From positions 62,001-126,000 of the forward strand of contig NZ_AP024702.1 in the NCBI RefSeq assembly GCF_037076345.1: DNA of 64,000 bases, given 5' to 3'. The DNA is from Haloferula helveola. GTDB lineage: Bacteria; Verrucomicrobiota; Verrucomicrobiia; Verrucomicrobiales; Akkermansiaceae. Below, in pieces: positions 1 to 8,565 of the stretch (position 1 is the stretch's first letter; every line of letters begins with the position of its first letter). The translations under genes were made by a program, and so were the position numbers. The notes below the pieces were generated by a model, which searched no databases, was not told the DNA's origin, and was given only the letters and a program-made list of their open reading frames with translations.

Positions 1-2
1 CC

Positions 3-1565
3 CACGATTTCGCCGCCCAAGTCTGGCAGCCCGACGAAAGCTACCAGTGGAAGAACCGGTTCGATCCGTCATCGGTCAAGGTCCCGCTGATCTACGAAGC
101 CCACGTCGGCATGTCGGGCGAAGAACCCCGCATCCACAGCTACCGCGAGTTTGCCAACACCGTGCTGCCGCGTATCGCCAAGGGCGGCTACAACACGGTC
201 CAGCTGATGGCCGTTCAGGAGCACCCCTACTACGGCTCGTTCGGCTACCACGTCTCGAACTTCTTCGCGCCCTCGTCCCGCTTCGGCACTCCGGAAGACC
301 TGAAATACCTCGTCGACACCGCCCACGGCCTCGGGCTGGCGGTGCTGCTCGACATCGTGCACTCTCATTCGGTGAAGAACCTCGCCGAGGGCCTCAATGA
401 CCTCGACGGCTCGGGCAATCTCTACTTCCACGCCGACGGACGCGGCGAACACCCGCAGTGGGACTCGAAGTGCTTCGACTACGGCCGCCCCGAAGTCCGC
501 TGCTTCCTGCTTTCGAACATCCGCTATTGGATCGAGGAATTCCACTTCGACGGCTTCCGCTTCGATGGCGTCACCTCGATGCTCTACTGGCACCGCGGAT
601 CGACCGCCTTCGACCACTACGACAAATACTTCGTCCACGACGTCGACAACGACGCGATCCTCTATCTCCAGCAAGCCACCTCACTGGCCCGCGAACTGCA
701 ACCCGGCTGCCTGCTGATCGCCGAAGACATGTCCGGGATGCCGGGCCTCTGCCGCCCAATCGAGGAAGGCGGCGTGGGATTCACCCACCGGCTGGCGATG
801 GGTGTGCCCGACTACTGGATCAAGCTGCTCAAGCACACCCGTGACGAGGATTGGAACCTCGATGAGATGTGGGGAACCCTGATCAACCGCCGCTACGGGG
901 AGGCCAACATCGCTTACGCCGAAAGCCACGACCAGGCATTGGTCGGCGACAAGACCGTGGCCTTCTGGCTCATGGACAAGGAGATGTACTGGCACATGGG
1001 AGTCGAAGACCCCCATCCCGTCATCGAGCGAGGAATCGCCCTGCACAAGATGATCCGGCTCGTGACCTTCGCTCTAGCCGGCGAAGGCTGGCTGAACTTC
1101 ATGGGCAACGAGTTCGGCCACCCGGAGTGGCTCGACTTCCCACGGGAGGGCAACGACTGGTCCTACCACTACTGCCGCCGGCAATGGTCGCTGGTCGACA
1201 ACCCGGCACTGAAGTACAAGTTCCTCGCCGCCTTCGACCGCAAGATGCTGCAACTCGGCAGGGACTACGGACTGCCGGGCAACGAGGCTGCCGAACTCCT
1301 CAATCTCGACAGCACCAACAAGGTGCTCTGCGTGTCACGCGGCCCTCTGATCTTCGTCTTCAACTGGTCAACCGACCGCTCGGTTCCCGACTACAAGTTC
1401 CACGTAAGTGGCTCGGGAGACTACAGGATCGTCCTCTCAAGCGATGACCCTGAAACCGGCGGCCACGACCGAGTCGACACCTCGTGCATCCACAGCGTCG
1501 ATGCCGACAGCAAACTGAGCGTCTACACTCCGGCTCGCACCGTGATTGTGCTCGCACCGGTCTGA
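3..1565 (+). CDS. glgB: 1,4-alpha-glucan branching enzyme, GH13_8 type (5' truncated)
   Basis: Forms alpha-1,6 branches in glycogen in the cytoplasm. The reading frame is open from base 3, so the N-terminus (CBM48 and start codon) lies outside the window. The visible part covers the catalytic barrel and C-terminal beta domain. Recognisable motifs are EHPYYGSFGYHVSNFF, the nucleophile Asp in GFRFDGVTSM, the acid/base Glu in LLIAEDMSGMPG and the third Asp in YAESHDQALVG. The motif wording is closer to eukaryotic GBE1 (GH13 subfamily 8) than to the common bacterial GlgB (subfamily 9), which fits Verrucomicrobiota and Planctomycetota branching enzymes. The gene is convergent with the ABC permease at 1578-2594, only 12 bp away. 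Function is confident; subfamily is judged by motif wording only. Confidence 0.92.
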   Translation, partial: HDFAAQVWQPDESYQWKNRFDPSSVKVPLIYEAHVGMSGEEPRIHSYREFANTVLPRIAKGGYNTVQLMAVQEHPYYGSFGYHVSNFFAPSSRFGTPEDLKYLVDTAHGLGLAVLLDIVHSHSVKNLAEGLNDLDGSGNLYFHADGRGEHPQWDSKCFDYGRPEVRCFLLSNIRYWIEEFHFDGFRFDGVTSMLYWHRGSTAFDHYDKYFVHDVDNDAILYLQQATSLARELQPGCLLIAEDMSGMPGLCRPIEEGGVGFTHRLAMGVPDYWIKLLKHTRDEDWNLDEMWGTLINRRYGEANIAYAESHDQALVGDKTVAFWLMDKEMYWHMGVEDPHPVIERGIALHKMIRLVTFALAGEGWLNFMGNEFGHPEWLDFPREGNDWSYHYCRRQWSLVDNPALKYKFLAAFDRKMLQLGRDYGLPGNEAAELLNLDSTNKVLCVSRGPLIFVFNWSTDRSVPDYKFHVSGSGDYRIVLSSDDPETGGHDRVDTSCIHSVDADSKLSVYTPARTVIVLAPV

Positions 1566-1577
1566 CCGGCGCTCCAA

Positions 1578-2594
1578 TCAGAAATCCTTCCTGCAGAAGG
1601 AGAACAGCGCGAGCCCGAGAACGACCGCCTCGAAGACCGCCGAGGTGCCGAAAATGTACCACAGCGAGTGCCTTTGCTCGTATTTCTCGGTGACCTGGCG
1701 AGCCATCGGGTCGCCCGACATGCCGGCCAAGAGCATGTCGAAGGTAACTCCGGAGAGAAGCGACGGCCGTTCCTCGAAGCGGATCAGCTTCTTCATGTAG
1801 ATGGTGCATTCGCGGGTCTTCGGAAACGGGGTGCCGATCGCCTTGAACGTCTCGTTCCAACTACGCGCACCCTCGCCCGCACCCTCGTCGGCGTCGGTGA
1901 CCTGCCCCGACTCCAGACTGATCTCGGCCCCCATCTCGGGGAACATGACACCCATCTTGTAGGATACATCCTCGGCCCACCCCATCAGGAGGGACACGCC
2001 CCAGATCCCCAGTCCGCCGAGCAGGGCAAAGGCCGTCGAGCGCGTCCACACCGCCAGGAGCACGGATACGCAGTAGATCAGACTGAAAATGAAGGTCACC
2101 AGCGGCACCGCCCAGAAAACCCCGAGGTTCCATTCGGCAATCCTCAGTCCGAGCGCGAAGAACACCACCAGCGAGAAGATCGCCACCTGGACCGCAACGA
2201 ACCCGAGTGCGAACAGATACTTGAGCAGGAAGATGCCGACCCGGCTGACCGGCTTCGACAGTGTCGTGCCGATCGATCCCTCGGCGAGAAAGTCGGGAAA
2301 AATCGACACGGCCGAAATGAGACCGAGCAAGACCACCACCCAAGCCAGCCAAAAACGCACGATGACGTCGGTGAACAGCAGGATGTAAAAAGCCACCGAC
2401 TCGTTGGTGCCCGCGGCGAAGGCCGGCTCCTCGAACTTCTTCAGGCCGAAGAAAAACGTGATGCCGTTCTCATCGAAACCGATCGAGGCATAGAAAAGCG
2501 CGACCATCAGCGAGATCGCCATCGAGATCCCGAACAACTTTCTCGCCCGTAGCAAGCGGACCGAGTCGGAGAATACAGCCAGCATCACTCTCAT
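1578..2594 (-). CDS. ABC transporter permease (ABC-2 type)
   Basis: Membrane subunit of an export-type ABC system, 338 residues. Hydrophobic segments occur near residues 20-40, 80-105, 130-150, 155-180, 185-205 and at the C-terminus (about 310-330), with a large soluble insert at about 215-305 between the last two. The start codon overlaps the stop of the upstream ATP-binding gene (ATGA), so the two are translationally coupled. ABC-2 permeases with this layout often belong to gliding/Nos-type or drug/polysaccharide exporters. Nothing here identifies the substrate. Confidence 0.85.
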   Translation of the reverse strand: MRVMLAVFSDSVRLLRARKLFGISMAISLMVALFYASIGFDENGITFFFGLKKFEEPAFAAGTNESVAFYILLFTDVIVRFWLAWVVVLLGLISAVSIFPDFLAEGSIGTTLSKPVSRVGIFLLKYLFALGFVAVQVAIFSLVVFFALGLRIAEWNLGVFWAVPLVTFIFSLIYCVSVLLAVWTRSTAFALLGGLGIWGVSLLMGWAEDVSYKMGVMFPEMGAEISLESGQVTDADEGAGEGARSWNETFKAIGTPFPKTRECTIYMKKLIRFEERPSLLSGVTFDMLLAGMSGDPMARQVTEKYEQRHSLWYIFGTSAVFEAVVLGLALFSFCRKDF

Positions 2595-3523
2595 GGCGCC
2601 TGCCTCCCTTCGAACTTCACCGTCTCCATGAAGACCTCCTCGAGCGACGACCTCGACTCCTTCACCTCCCGCACCGGGACATCGGCGGCGCGGAGGGCGT
2701 CGATGACGGACTGAACGCCCCGGGCATCGTCCGCGGCTACGGTTACCCGGTCGCCTGCCACCGTTGCCCCGTCCGCCTCGAAGCGATCCTTCAGGTCGAA
2801 CGGAACCGGCCCGAGGGACCGGACCTCGAAAGTCCGCGCCCGATGGGTCAGCTCGTCGGTCGTGCCGGACTTGACGATCCTACCCGCCGCCATGATCGCG
2901 ACCTCGTCAGCGATCTGCTCCACTTCGCCGAGAAGGTGGCTGTTGACGAACACCGTCCGGCCCTCGTCGCGCATCCGTTCGATCACCTTGCGGATCTCCA
3001 CCCGACCCGGCGGATCGACCCCGTCCGTCGGCTCGTCGAGAAACACGATGGCGGGGTCGTTCACAAGAGCCTGCGCGAGTCCGACCCGCTGGCGCATGCC
3101 CTTCGAGTAGGTCCCGTTCTTGCGGTCCGCCCAGTCGCTCATCCCGACGGTTTCCAGAAGTTCTCCGGTGCGCTGACGCGCGAGCTTGCCGGGGACTTTC
3201 GCCAGCCCAGCCGAGTATTCGACGATCTGGCGGCCGGTCAGGTAATCGGGAAACCGGGCATGCTCGGGCAGATAGCCGACCTTCGCCAAAGTACGTCGGT
3301 GACCGATCCTCTCCCCCAGCAACCGCCCGCGGCACTCGGTGGGCCGCACGATGGTCAGCAGTGACTTGATCAAGGTGCTCTTGCCGGCGCCGTTGGGACC
3401 GAGCAGCCCGAACACGCACCCCTCGCGGACCGAGAGTTCGACACCCTTCAGCGCCTCGAAACGCCCGTAGCGCTTGCGCAGCCGCTTGATCTCGATTGCC
3501 AATCCATCCACGGTGCCTGTCAT
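2591..3523 (-). CDS. ABC transporter ATP-binding protein
   Basis: Cytoplasmic ATPase, 310 residues, that energises the permease encoded immediately downstream. It has Walker A GPNGAGKST (about residues 40-48), an ABC signature in the form YSKGMRQRVGLAQAL, and Walker B IVFLDEPTDGVDP. The C-terminal 90 residues form the extra domain typical of ABC-2 drug/Nod-type ATPases. A purine-rich GGGGAGG lies about 8 bases before the ATG and supports the start. The gene overlaps the permease by 4 bp. The substrate is unknown. Confidence 0.92.
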   Translation of the reverse strand: MTGTVDGLAIEIKRLRKRYGRFEALKGVELSVREGCVFGLLGPNGAGKSTLIKSLLTIVRPTECRGRLLGERIGHRRTLAKVGYLPEHARFPDYLTGRQIVEYSAGLAKVPGKLARQRTGELLETVGMSDWADRKNGTYSKGMRQRVGLAQALVNDPAIVFLDEPTDGVDPPGRVEIRKVIERMRDEGRTVFVNSHLLGEVEQIADEVAIMAAGRIVKSGTTDELTHRARTFEVRSLGPVPFDLKDRFEADGATVAGDRVTVAADDARGVQSVIDALRAADVPVREVKESRSSLEEVFMETVKFEGRQAP

Positions 3524-3638
3524 AGCGAGGCCTCCCCGGGGTCCGAAAGAAAAACCGAGGCGACTTTACGTCTGCCGGATCCCGGCTAAGTTCCCCAGCA
3601 AATCGGAATAGGGGCGAACCCCCGAAACTCCCACTCCC

Positions 3639-4253
3639 ATGAAAGCGCTTGTTTCCCTTCTCACCCTGTTCGTGTTCAGTTCCTGCAACGCCATGTCCGA
3701 AGAAGAAAAGAAGCCCGCAGAGGCCCCCAAGGTTCCCGAAGGAGCCGAAGTCATCACTCTCGGAGCCGGTTGCTTCTGGTGCGTCGAAGCCGTCTATGCC
3801 CAGCTTGACGGTGTCCACGCCGCCGTTTCCGGCTACATGGGTGGGACCGTTGCCAATCCGACCTACGAGCAGGTCTGCAATGGCACTACCGGCCACGCCG
3901 AAGTGGTGCAGGTCGTCTACGATCCGAAGAAGATCTCGACCGAAAAGGTGATCGCCTGGTTCTGGCAGCTACACGATCCGACCACGCTGAACCGTCAGGG
4001 CGCGGACGTCGGCACCCAGTACCGTTCCGCGATTTTCTACCATACGGACGAGCAGAAGAAGATTGCCGAGGCTTCGAAGAAGGCGGCCGCCAGCGACTTT
4101 GAGGACCCGATCGTCACCGAGATCACCAAGGACTCGACCTTCTATCCGGCCGAGAACTACCACCAGGATTTCTATGCCGAGAACAAGTCGAAGAACGGCT
4201 ACTGCCGAATGGTGATCGAGCCGAAGCTGAAGAAGCTCAAGCTGGATCACTGA
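3639..4253 (+). CDS. msrA: Peptide-methionine (S)-S-oxide reductase, lipoprotein form
   Basis: Repairs methionine S-sulfoxide in proteins. The protein has 204 residues. The catalytic motif GCFWCVEAV sits near residues 45-53, and the family blocks GYMGG, GTTGHAEVV, GADVGTQYRSAIF and FYPAENYHQDF follow in order. The N-terminus MKALVSLLTLFVFSSCNA is a lipoprotein signal with an FSSC lipobox, so this copy should act in the periplasm, anchored to a membrane, unlike the usual cytoplasmic MsrA. It stands alone, divergent from the ABC pair, with a 115-bp gap that holds both promoters. Confidence 0.95.
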   Translation: MKALVSLLTLFVFSSCNAMSEEEKKPAEAPKVPEGAEVITLGAGCFWCVEAVYAQLDGVHAAVSGYMGGTVANPTYEQVCNGTTGHAEVVQVVYDPKKISTEKVIAWFWQLHDPTTLNRQGADVGTQYRSAIFYHTDEQKKIAEASKKAAASDFEDPIVTEITKDSTFYPAENYHQDFYAENKSKNGYCRMVIEPKLKKLKLDH

Positions 4254-4311
4254 CGGACCTTTCGGCATTTGCCGTTTGTCATTCCGGACTTGGAACCGCA
4301 GTTTCCGCGGC

Positions 4312-4929
4312 ATGTCCAAATATGCCGGTGAAGAGGTTCTCGTCGTACCCCGCTCCCTGTTCGATGAACTCGGAGCCTTCGAAGGAATCCGGACCGAAGG
4401 TCTCGATGGGGCCATCGCCCGCTTGCTCGATCCGACCAGCCACTTCTTCATGGATCGGGCGGCCGCCGAGGACGATCCGACCCACAAGCAGCTGATTCCC
4501 TACTGCGTGATCCGCTGTGGGACGCGGGTCCTCAATTACACCCGCGGCAAGTCCGGGGGCGAAAGCCGCCTCCACGCGCTGCGCTCGGTCGGCGTCGGCG
4601 GCCACATCAACCCGGTCGACACCGGTGGCGGCAAGACCGGCCCCGACGCCTACCAGGCCGCCGTCGAGCGGGAACTCGAAGAGGAACTGCGCTTCGATGT
4701 CCCGCACACCAACCGGATCATCGCGTTGCTCAATGACGACACCAACCCGGTCGGGCAAGTCCACTTGGGGGTCGTCCACCTGATCGAAATCGAGTCCGAC
4801 GCCATCCACTCCAACGAGGATGCTCTCGCCGACCTGACCTTCACCGAGCTCGAGGAACTCAATGGCCCGATGTTCGACCGACTCGAAACCTGGTCACAGT
4901 TCTGCGTCCGCCACCTGGCGGAAGGCTAA
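4312..4929 (+). CDS. Nudix-domain hydrolase-like protein
   Basis: A 205-residue cytoplasmic protein. A Nudix-box-like stretch GGKTGPDAYQAAVERELEEEL occurs at about residues 102-122, preceded by GVGGHINP. It resembles the bacterial 'phosphoesterase'/Nudix proteins that begin with a beta-rich segment (VLVVPRSLFDELGAFEGI). The ATG at 4312 (MSKYAGEE) is preferred over an in-frame start at 4276, because homology-like sequence begins there and the upstream codons look like leader. The substrate cannot be predicted. It is convergent with the aldo/keto reductase gene, and two hairpins lie between them. Confidence 0.75.
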   Translation: MSKYAGEEVLVVPRSLFDELGAFEGIRTEGLDGAIARLLDPTSHFFMDRAAAEDDPTHKQLIPYCVIRCGTRVLNYTRGKSGGESRLHALRSVGVGGHINPVDTGGGKTGPDAYQAAVERELEEELRFDVPHTNRIIALLNDDTNPVGQVHLGVVHLIEIESDAIHSNEDALADLTFTELEELNGPMFDRLETWSQFCVRHLAEG

Positions 4930-4941
4930 GCCTTTCCGGGG

Positions 4942-4993
4942 CATCGACATTCCTGTCGATGGGCAGAGGTCTTGATCGACAGAAGCGTCGATC
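4942..4993. repeat. Tandem hairpin cassette between convergent genes
   Basis: Two adjacent stem-loops: arms CATCGAC/GTCGATG (4942-4948 and 4955-4961, 6-base loop) and GATCGAC/GTCGATC (4974-4980 and 4987-4993, 6-base loop). All arms share the ATCGAC core, so the arms could also pair across hairpins. The position between two converging genes suits a bidirectional terminator or a REP-like element. There is no T-tract. Confidence 0.5.
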
Positions 4994-5008
4994 CTCCGAA
5001 CAGAACCG

Positions 5009-6124
5009 CTACCACTCCTCCCCGAGCCCGTAGCGTCCGGCAAGCTCAAGCAGGTCCTCGCGCATCGGCCATTCGTCCGGACGCTCGCTGACTTCGTGGC
5101 GCTTGCTGGCACCCTTCAGCATCATGCAGCCGGTGTTGTCACCGATCGCCTTCACCTCCTCGACTTCTTCTGGAGAAAGCCGGACGTCGGGCATCACCGC
5201 GAACTCGCGAATCCGGTCTTCGATCGGACGCGCATCGTCGCCCGCCTCCTGAATGAAGGTCGGCACGACGCACTCGACGGGTTTCTGGCTAAGGTTCCAA
5301 ATTGCGGCGAACTCGACCATGCTCAGGCCGTGACGCTCGGCGATCGGCTTCATCTTTTCGATCTTCTCAAGACCGTGCTCGACCCAACCTTCGGGACGAT
5401 ACGCCCGATGATCGCCCGGCTTGAACTCGTGACCCGGCTTCATGTCGCCGAAGAACAACCCACCGAAGTCGACCACCCGCGTCAGCACCTTGACCCCGTG
5501 CTTTTCACAAGCGGGTAGCGCCAGTCCTACCGGCCATGGTTCGAGCGGATTCAGGATGAGCATCGCCCAGTCGATCAGGTCACCGAAGTTTTCGAGGCAG
5601 TGGATCACATCCAGCGTGAAGCCGTTGGCCGGGCCGGGTGCGATGCCGAGCCGATCGCTCAGACCTTCTTCCTTCAACGCGTTCATGCCTTCCCACACCG
5701 CCGGACTGGTGTAGCCCGCCTCATCGGGATTGTGGAGCATCACGAGATCGAAGTGGTTGGTCCGGCAACGCTCGAGCGACTTCTCACAGGCCATCCGCAG
5801 GTAGGCCTTGTAGCCTTCGGGACCACGCAGTTCCGGGTCGGTGAAGCGCGGATAGCCGCGGTTCCCCTGACGCTGACCTTGGTAGAAATCGTGCCCGAGT
5901 GTCCCAACAAGACAGTAGCTGTCCCGATCGATCCCAACGAGTGCCTCGCCGAGAAGTTCGTCGGCCTTGCCGTTTCCGTACACGTCGGAGGTCACGAAGG
6001 TGCGGAAGCCCGCCTCATAGGCCGTGCGGATGCACTCCATGTAGCGCTCCTCGCTCAGCGTCTCGCCGAAGTGCATGAAGCGTCCCCCGCTCCAGGTGCC
6101 GTAAGCAGTCGTGGTCAGATCCAT
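5009..6124 (-). CDS. Aldo/keto reductase family protein
   Basis: A 371-residue cytoplasmic protein with an AKR-type (beta/alpha)8 layout: GFRTFVTSDVYGNGKADELLGEAL carries the Asp and Tyr of the active-site region (about residues 39-62), and HFDLVMLHNPD resembles the His strand. The segment that normally reads T-K-x-G appears as LVGTLGHDF, so the tetrad Lys may be missing; this needs an alignment. Downstream parts (WNLSQKPVECVVPTFIQEAGDDARPI) match the C-terminal cofactor end of the family. It stands alone between convergent and co-directional neighbours. Oxidoreductase activity and substrate are not established. Confidence 0.75.
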   Translation of the reverse strand: MDLTTTAYGTWSGGRFMHFGETLSEERYMECIRTAYEAGFRTFVTSDVYGNGKADELLGEALVGIDRDSYCLVGTLGHDFYQGQRQGNRGYPRFTDPELRGPEGYKAYLRMACEKSLERCRTNHFDLVMLHNPDEAGYTSPAVWEGMNALKEEGLSDRLGIAPGPANGFTLDVIHCLENFGDLIDWAMLILNPLEPWPVGLALPACEKHGVKVLTRVVDFGGLFFGDMKPGHEFKPGDHRAYRPEGWVEHGLEKIEKMKPIAERHGLSMVEFAAIWNLSQKPVECVVPTFIQEAGDDARPIEDRIREFAVMPDVRLSPEEVEEVKAIGDNTGCMMLKGASKRHEVSERPDEWPMREDLLELAGRYGLGEEW

Positions 6125-6211
6125 GCGGGGGAAATAGTTCGGATGATCGCTGCGGTCAACGGCGTGAGGGAATCCGCGGGAATTCTGAGCGGATTCGGGA
6201 ACTGCCGGCCA

Positions 6212-7225
6212 CTACTCCCTCGGTGCCCAGACCCGGGACCGGATCTCCGAAACGCTCCCCTGCATCCGCGCGCGCGGACCACTGCCGCCGTCGGAGTCGA
6301 CCGTCTGGACTGACTCGTATTCCTCCCGCATCAGGAGAGGATAGAGCAGCGAGGCCCAGATCCGGCCCTGCGTGATGGTGATCTCGGAATCGACCTTACG
6401 ACCGTCGAGACCCGCCTGGTCGTCGAGACTGAGTTCGCCGACCACGGAAAAGACGCCGCAGGGGTGACCTCCCACCGCTTCCTCACCTTCGAAAACGAGC
6501 TCCACGCGACCCACCACGTTGTAGGGATCGAGCACCTTGACCGAACTTCCGGTTAGCACGATGCGATCGCCGGGCTTCCACTTCCGCGAGGACGAGAACC
6601 ACTGCACACGAGGATGGGCACCGGACTCCACCATCATCATCGCCACCTGATCCTTGAGCGCGTCAGCCCAGACCACCTTCTTGAAATTCGCCTCCTGCCC
6701 CATCGAACTCGGCTTCCAGCCATCCGTGGTCAGCAGGAATTCCAGACTCTCGCCCTCCAGTTCGCGTCCCCCCTGCACGTCGGCCGCCGAATTCGGTGTC
6801 GCGTCGGGAGCCTGTTGCAGATGCTCCTTGTCCTTCTCCTCAATGATCCTCCGGCTCGATTTCACCAACGTCATCCGGTAACTGCCGGGCTCCTTCACGA
6901 AGGTGACCTCTGTTTCGATCTTGTGATTGAGAACGCTGATCTCCTTGCCGAGGGCGGAAGTCTCGACCTTCCGGAAATTGTCGAACTTCCGCGTGATGTT
7001 GAGCCGACCATCAATCTGGCTCGGGTAATCCAGGTCCCGTCGGAACGTGACTCCATCGGCCGACCGCTGGACTTGGGAGGCCAACGCCGGATCAACGTCG
7101 CCGCCGGGAGCGGGAGTTGATGAGGCGATCTTTCCACCACCGCCCCCAAACAGCTTTCCGGCCTCGTCACAACCACCCAACAAGAGCAGTGCGGCAAGCA
7201 GCGGAAGGCCTCGGAAAACACTCAT
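6212..7225 (-). CDS. Putative lipoprotein of unknown function
   Basis: A 337-residue protein I do not recognise. The N-terminus MSVFRGLPLLAALLLLGGC is a lipoprotein signal with an LGGC lipobox (Cys at about residue 19), followed by a flexible Gly/Ser/Pro-rich linker. The rest is beta-rich and charged, with no catalytic motif that I can see. The start at 7225 is chosen because it begins directly at the signal peptide; an in-frame start 21 bases upstream is possible. It lies 25 bp downstream of the serine acetyltransferase-side intergenic region but has no obvious functional link. Confidence 0.7.
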   Translation of the reverse strand: MSVFRGLPLLAALLLLGGCDEAGKLFGGGGGKIASSTPAPGGDVDPALASQVQRSADGVTFRRDLDYPSQIDGRLNITRKFDNFRKVETSALGKEISVLNHKIETEVTFVKEPGSYRMTLVKSSRRIIEEKDKEHLQQAPDATPNSAADVQGGRELEGESLEFLLTTDGWKPSSMGQEANFKKVVWADALKDQVAMMMVESGAHPRVQWFSSSRKWKPGDRIVLTGSSVKVLDPYNVVGRVELVFEGEEAVGGHPCGVFSVVGELSLDDQAGLDGRKVDSEITITQGRIWASLLYPLLMREEYESVQTVDSDGGSGPRARMQGSVSEIRSRVWAPRE

Positions 7226-7271
7226 GAATTGCTGGGATTCAAGCACCTAACGGGCGATTTGGCGAGCGCCA

Positions 7272-8147
7272 TCAGGAGCTCCTTTCCTGCGCCCGCCGGC
7301 AGAGCAGGCTCTGGTCCATTTCGAGCGCCGGCGAATCCTCGCCGGCCTCGCCGACAATCTGCGCCGGAACGCCGGCAACCGTGGTATGGGGAGGCACATC
7401 CGCAAGTACAACGCTGCCCGCGCCGACTTTTGCTCCTTCTCCGATCTCGACGCGTCCCAGGATTTTCGCGCCGGCTCCAAGAAGCACGCCGGATCGGACC
7501 ACCGGATGCCGGTTGCCGGTCTGCTTGCCGGTGCCCCCGAGCGTCACCTCGTGCAGAATCGAGACATCGTCTTCCACGATCGCGGTTTCCCCGACGACGA
7601 AGCTGGTCGCGTGGTCGAGCAGGATTCCGCACCCGATCCGGGCTGCCGGATGGATATCCACGCCGAACACCTCACTGGCGAGACTTTGGAAATACAACGC
7701 GAGATCGCGGCGGTCCCTCGACCACAGATGGTGCGAAATGCGATAGGTCGAGATCGCCATGAACCCCTTGAAGAAGAGCAGCGGCTGCAACGGCGTATCG
7801 CAGGCCGGATCCCGTTCGACGATCGCGCAGAGATCACGGGCGATACTCCGGACCAGCGATTCGTCCTCCCGCAAAATGCCCGCCAGCAGCGGATTCAGCT
7901 CCTCCCGGGTCATGTCCTCCCGGGCGAGCTTCCGCGCCAGACGCACTCCAACCGCCGAACCAAGGCACGGCTGATCGAGAATCACCCCTTTCACCAGCAT
8001 CCGCAATCCGTGCTCTTCGTCGTGCACCTTGGCCGCGGCATCCCGGATCCGCTCCCATACCTCCGCGACATCGACCGATGCCGACCGGCAGATACGGACA
8101 TCCTTCGCCCTTTCCCGAGCGTCTTCGCTGTGCTGCTTTGAATCCAT
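7272..8147 (-). CDS. cysE: Serine O-acetyltransferase
   Basis: Makes O-acetyl-L-serine from serine and acetyl-CoA, the first step of cysteine synthesis. The protein has 291 residues. An alpha-helical N-terminal domain (about 30-160) is followed by a left-handed hexapeptide-repeat domain with DHATSFVVGETA, DVSILHEVTLGGTGKQTG and VLLGAGAKILGRVEIGEGAKVGAGSVV; the two His residues in the first two motifs fit the known catalytic and substrate-binding sites. The start MDSKQHSE is chosen because the open frame further upstream reads antisense through the Rrf2 gene. Its ATG shares two bases with the ATG of the divergent regulator. Confidence 0.9.
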   Translation of the reverse strand: MDSKQHSEDARERAKDVRICRSASVDVAEVWERIRDAAAKVHDEEHGLRMLVKGVILDQPCLGSAVGVRLARKLAREDMTREELNPLLAGILREDESLVRSIARDLCAIVERDPACDTPLQPLLFFKGFMAISTYRISHHLWSRDRRDLALYFQSLASEVFGVDIHPAARIGCGILLDHATSFVVGETAIVEDDVSILHEVTLGGTGKQTGNRHPVVRSGVLLGAGAKILGRVEIGEGAKVGAGSVVLADVPPHTTVAGVPAQIVGEAGEDSPALEMDQSLLCRRAQERSS

Positions 8148-8559
8148 GCGTATCTCCCAGAAGCTCGAGTATGCGTGCCGCGCGATGGCGCAGCTCGCCC
8201 GCCGCCATGACGGGCGCACGATTACACGCCTTGAGGAGCTTGCGCAACGGGAAGCCGTGTCCGCCAATTTTCTGGTACAGATACTCAATGACCTCCGGCG
8301 GGGCCAACTGATTGAGAGCCGCCGCGGCAAGGGCGGCGGATATCTGCTCGGCCGACAACCGGATGCGATCTCGCTGCTCGACATCGTCGAGGCGGTCGAA
8401 CCGTCGCTGCTCGCGACATCGACGCAGCCGGAAGGCGATTGCGGAGCGGCTGTGAAGCGCGCGTGGGAGTCCGTGACCACCGCCACTCGCGAACAGCTTG
8501 CCGCCATTCCCCTCAAACAGCTCGCCGAACGCGGAGGCGAGCCGATGTACTACATCTGA
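8146..8559 (+). CDS. Rrf2-family transcriptional regulator (CymR-like)
   Basis: A 137-residue DNA-binding protein. MRISQKLEYACRAMAQLARR is the classic family N-terminus, followed by the winged helix (LAQREAVSANFLVQILNDLRRGQLIESRRGKGGGYLLGR) and the dimerisation helix. The three clustered cysteines that bind the Fe-S cluster in IscR are absent: only one Cys (in EGDCGAA) lies in that region. That favours the CymR-like, cluster-free type, which in Firmicutes controls cysteine metabolism with CysK. Divergence from cysE makes cysteine-responsive control of cysE the best guess. Its start codon overlaps that of cysE. Confidence 0.88.
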   Translation: MRISQKLEYACRAMAQLARRHDGRTITRLEELAQREAVSANFLVQILNDLRRGQLIESRRGKGGGYLLGRQPDAISLLDIVEAVEPSLLATSTQPEGDCGAAVKRAWESVTTATREQLAAIPLKQLAERGGEPMYYI

Positions 8560-8565
8560 AGCCGG

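Noticed and set aside
8148-8516. Longer cysE start 123 codons upstream
   Set aside because: The extension is antisense to the well-supported Rrf2 gene, and the extra residues look non-coding.
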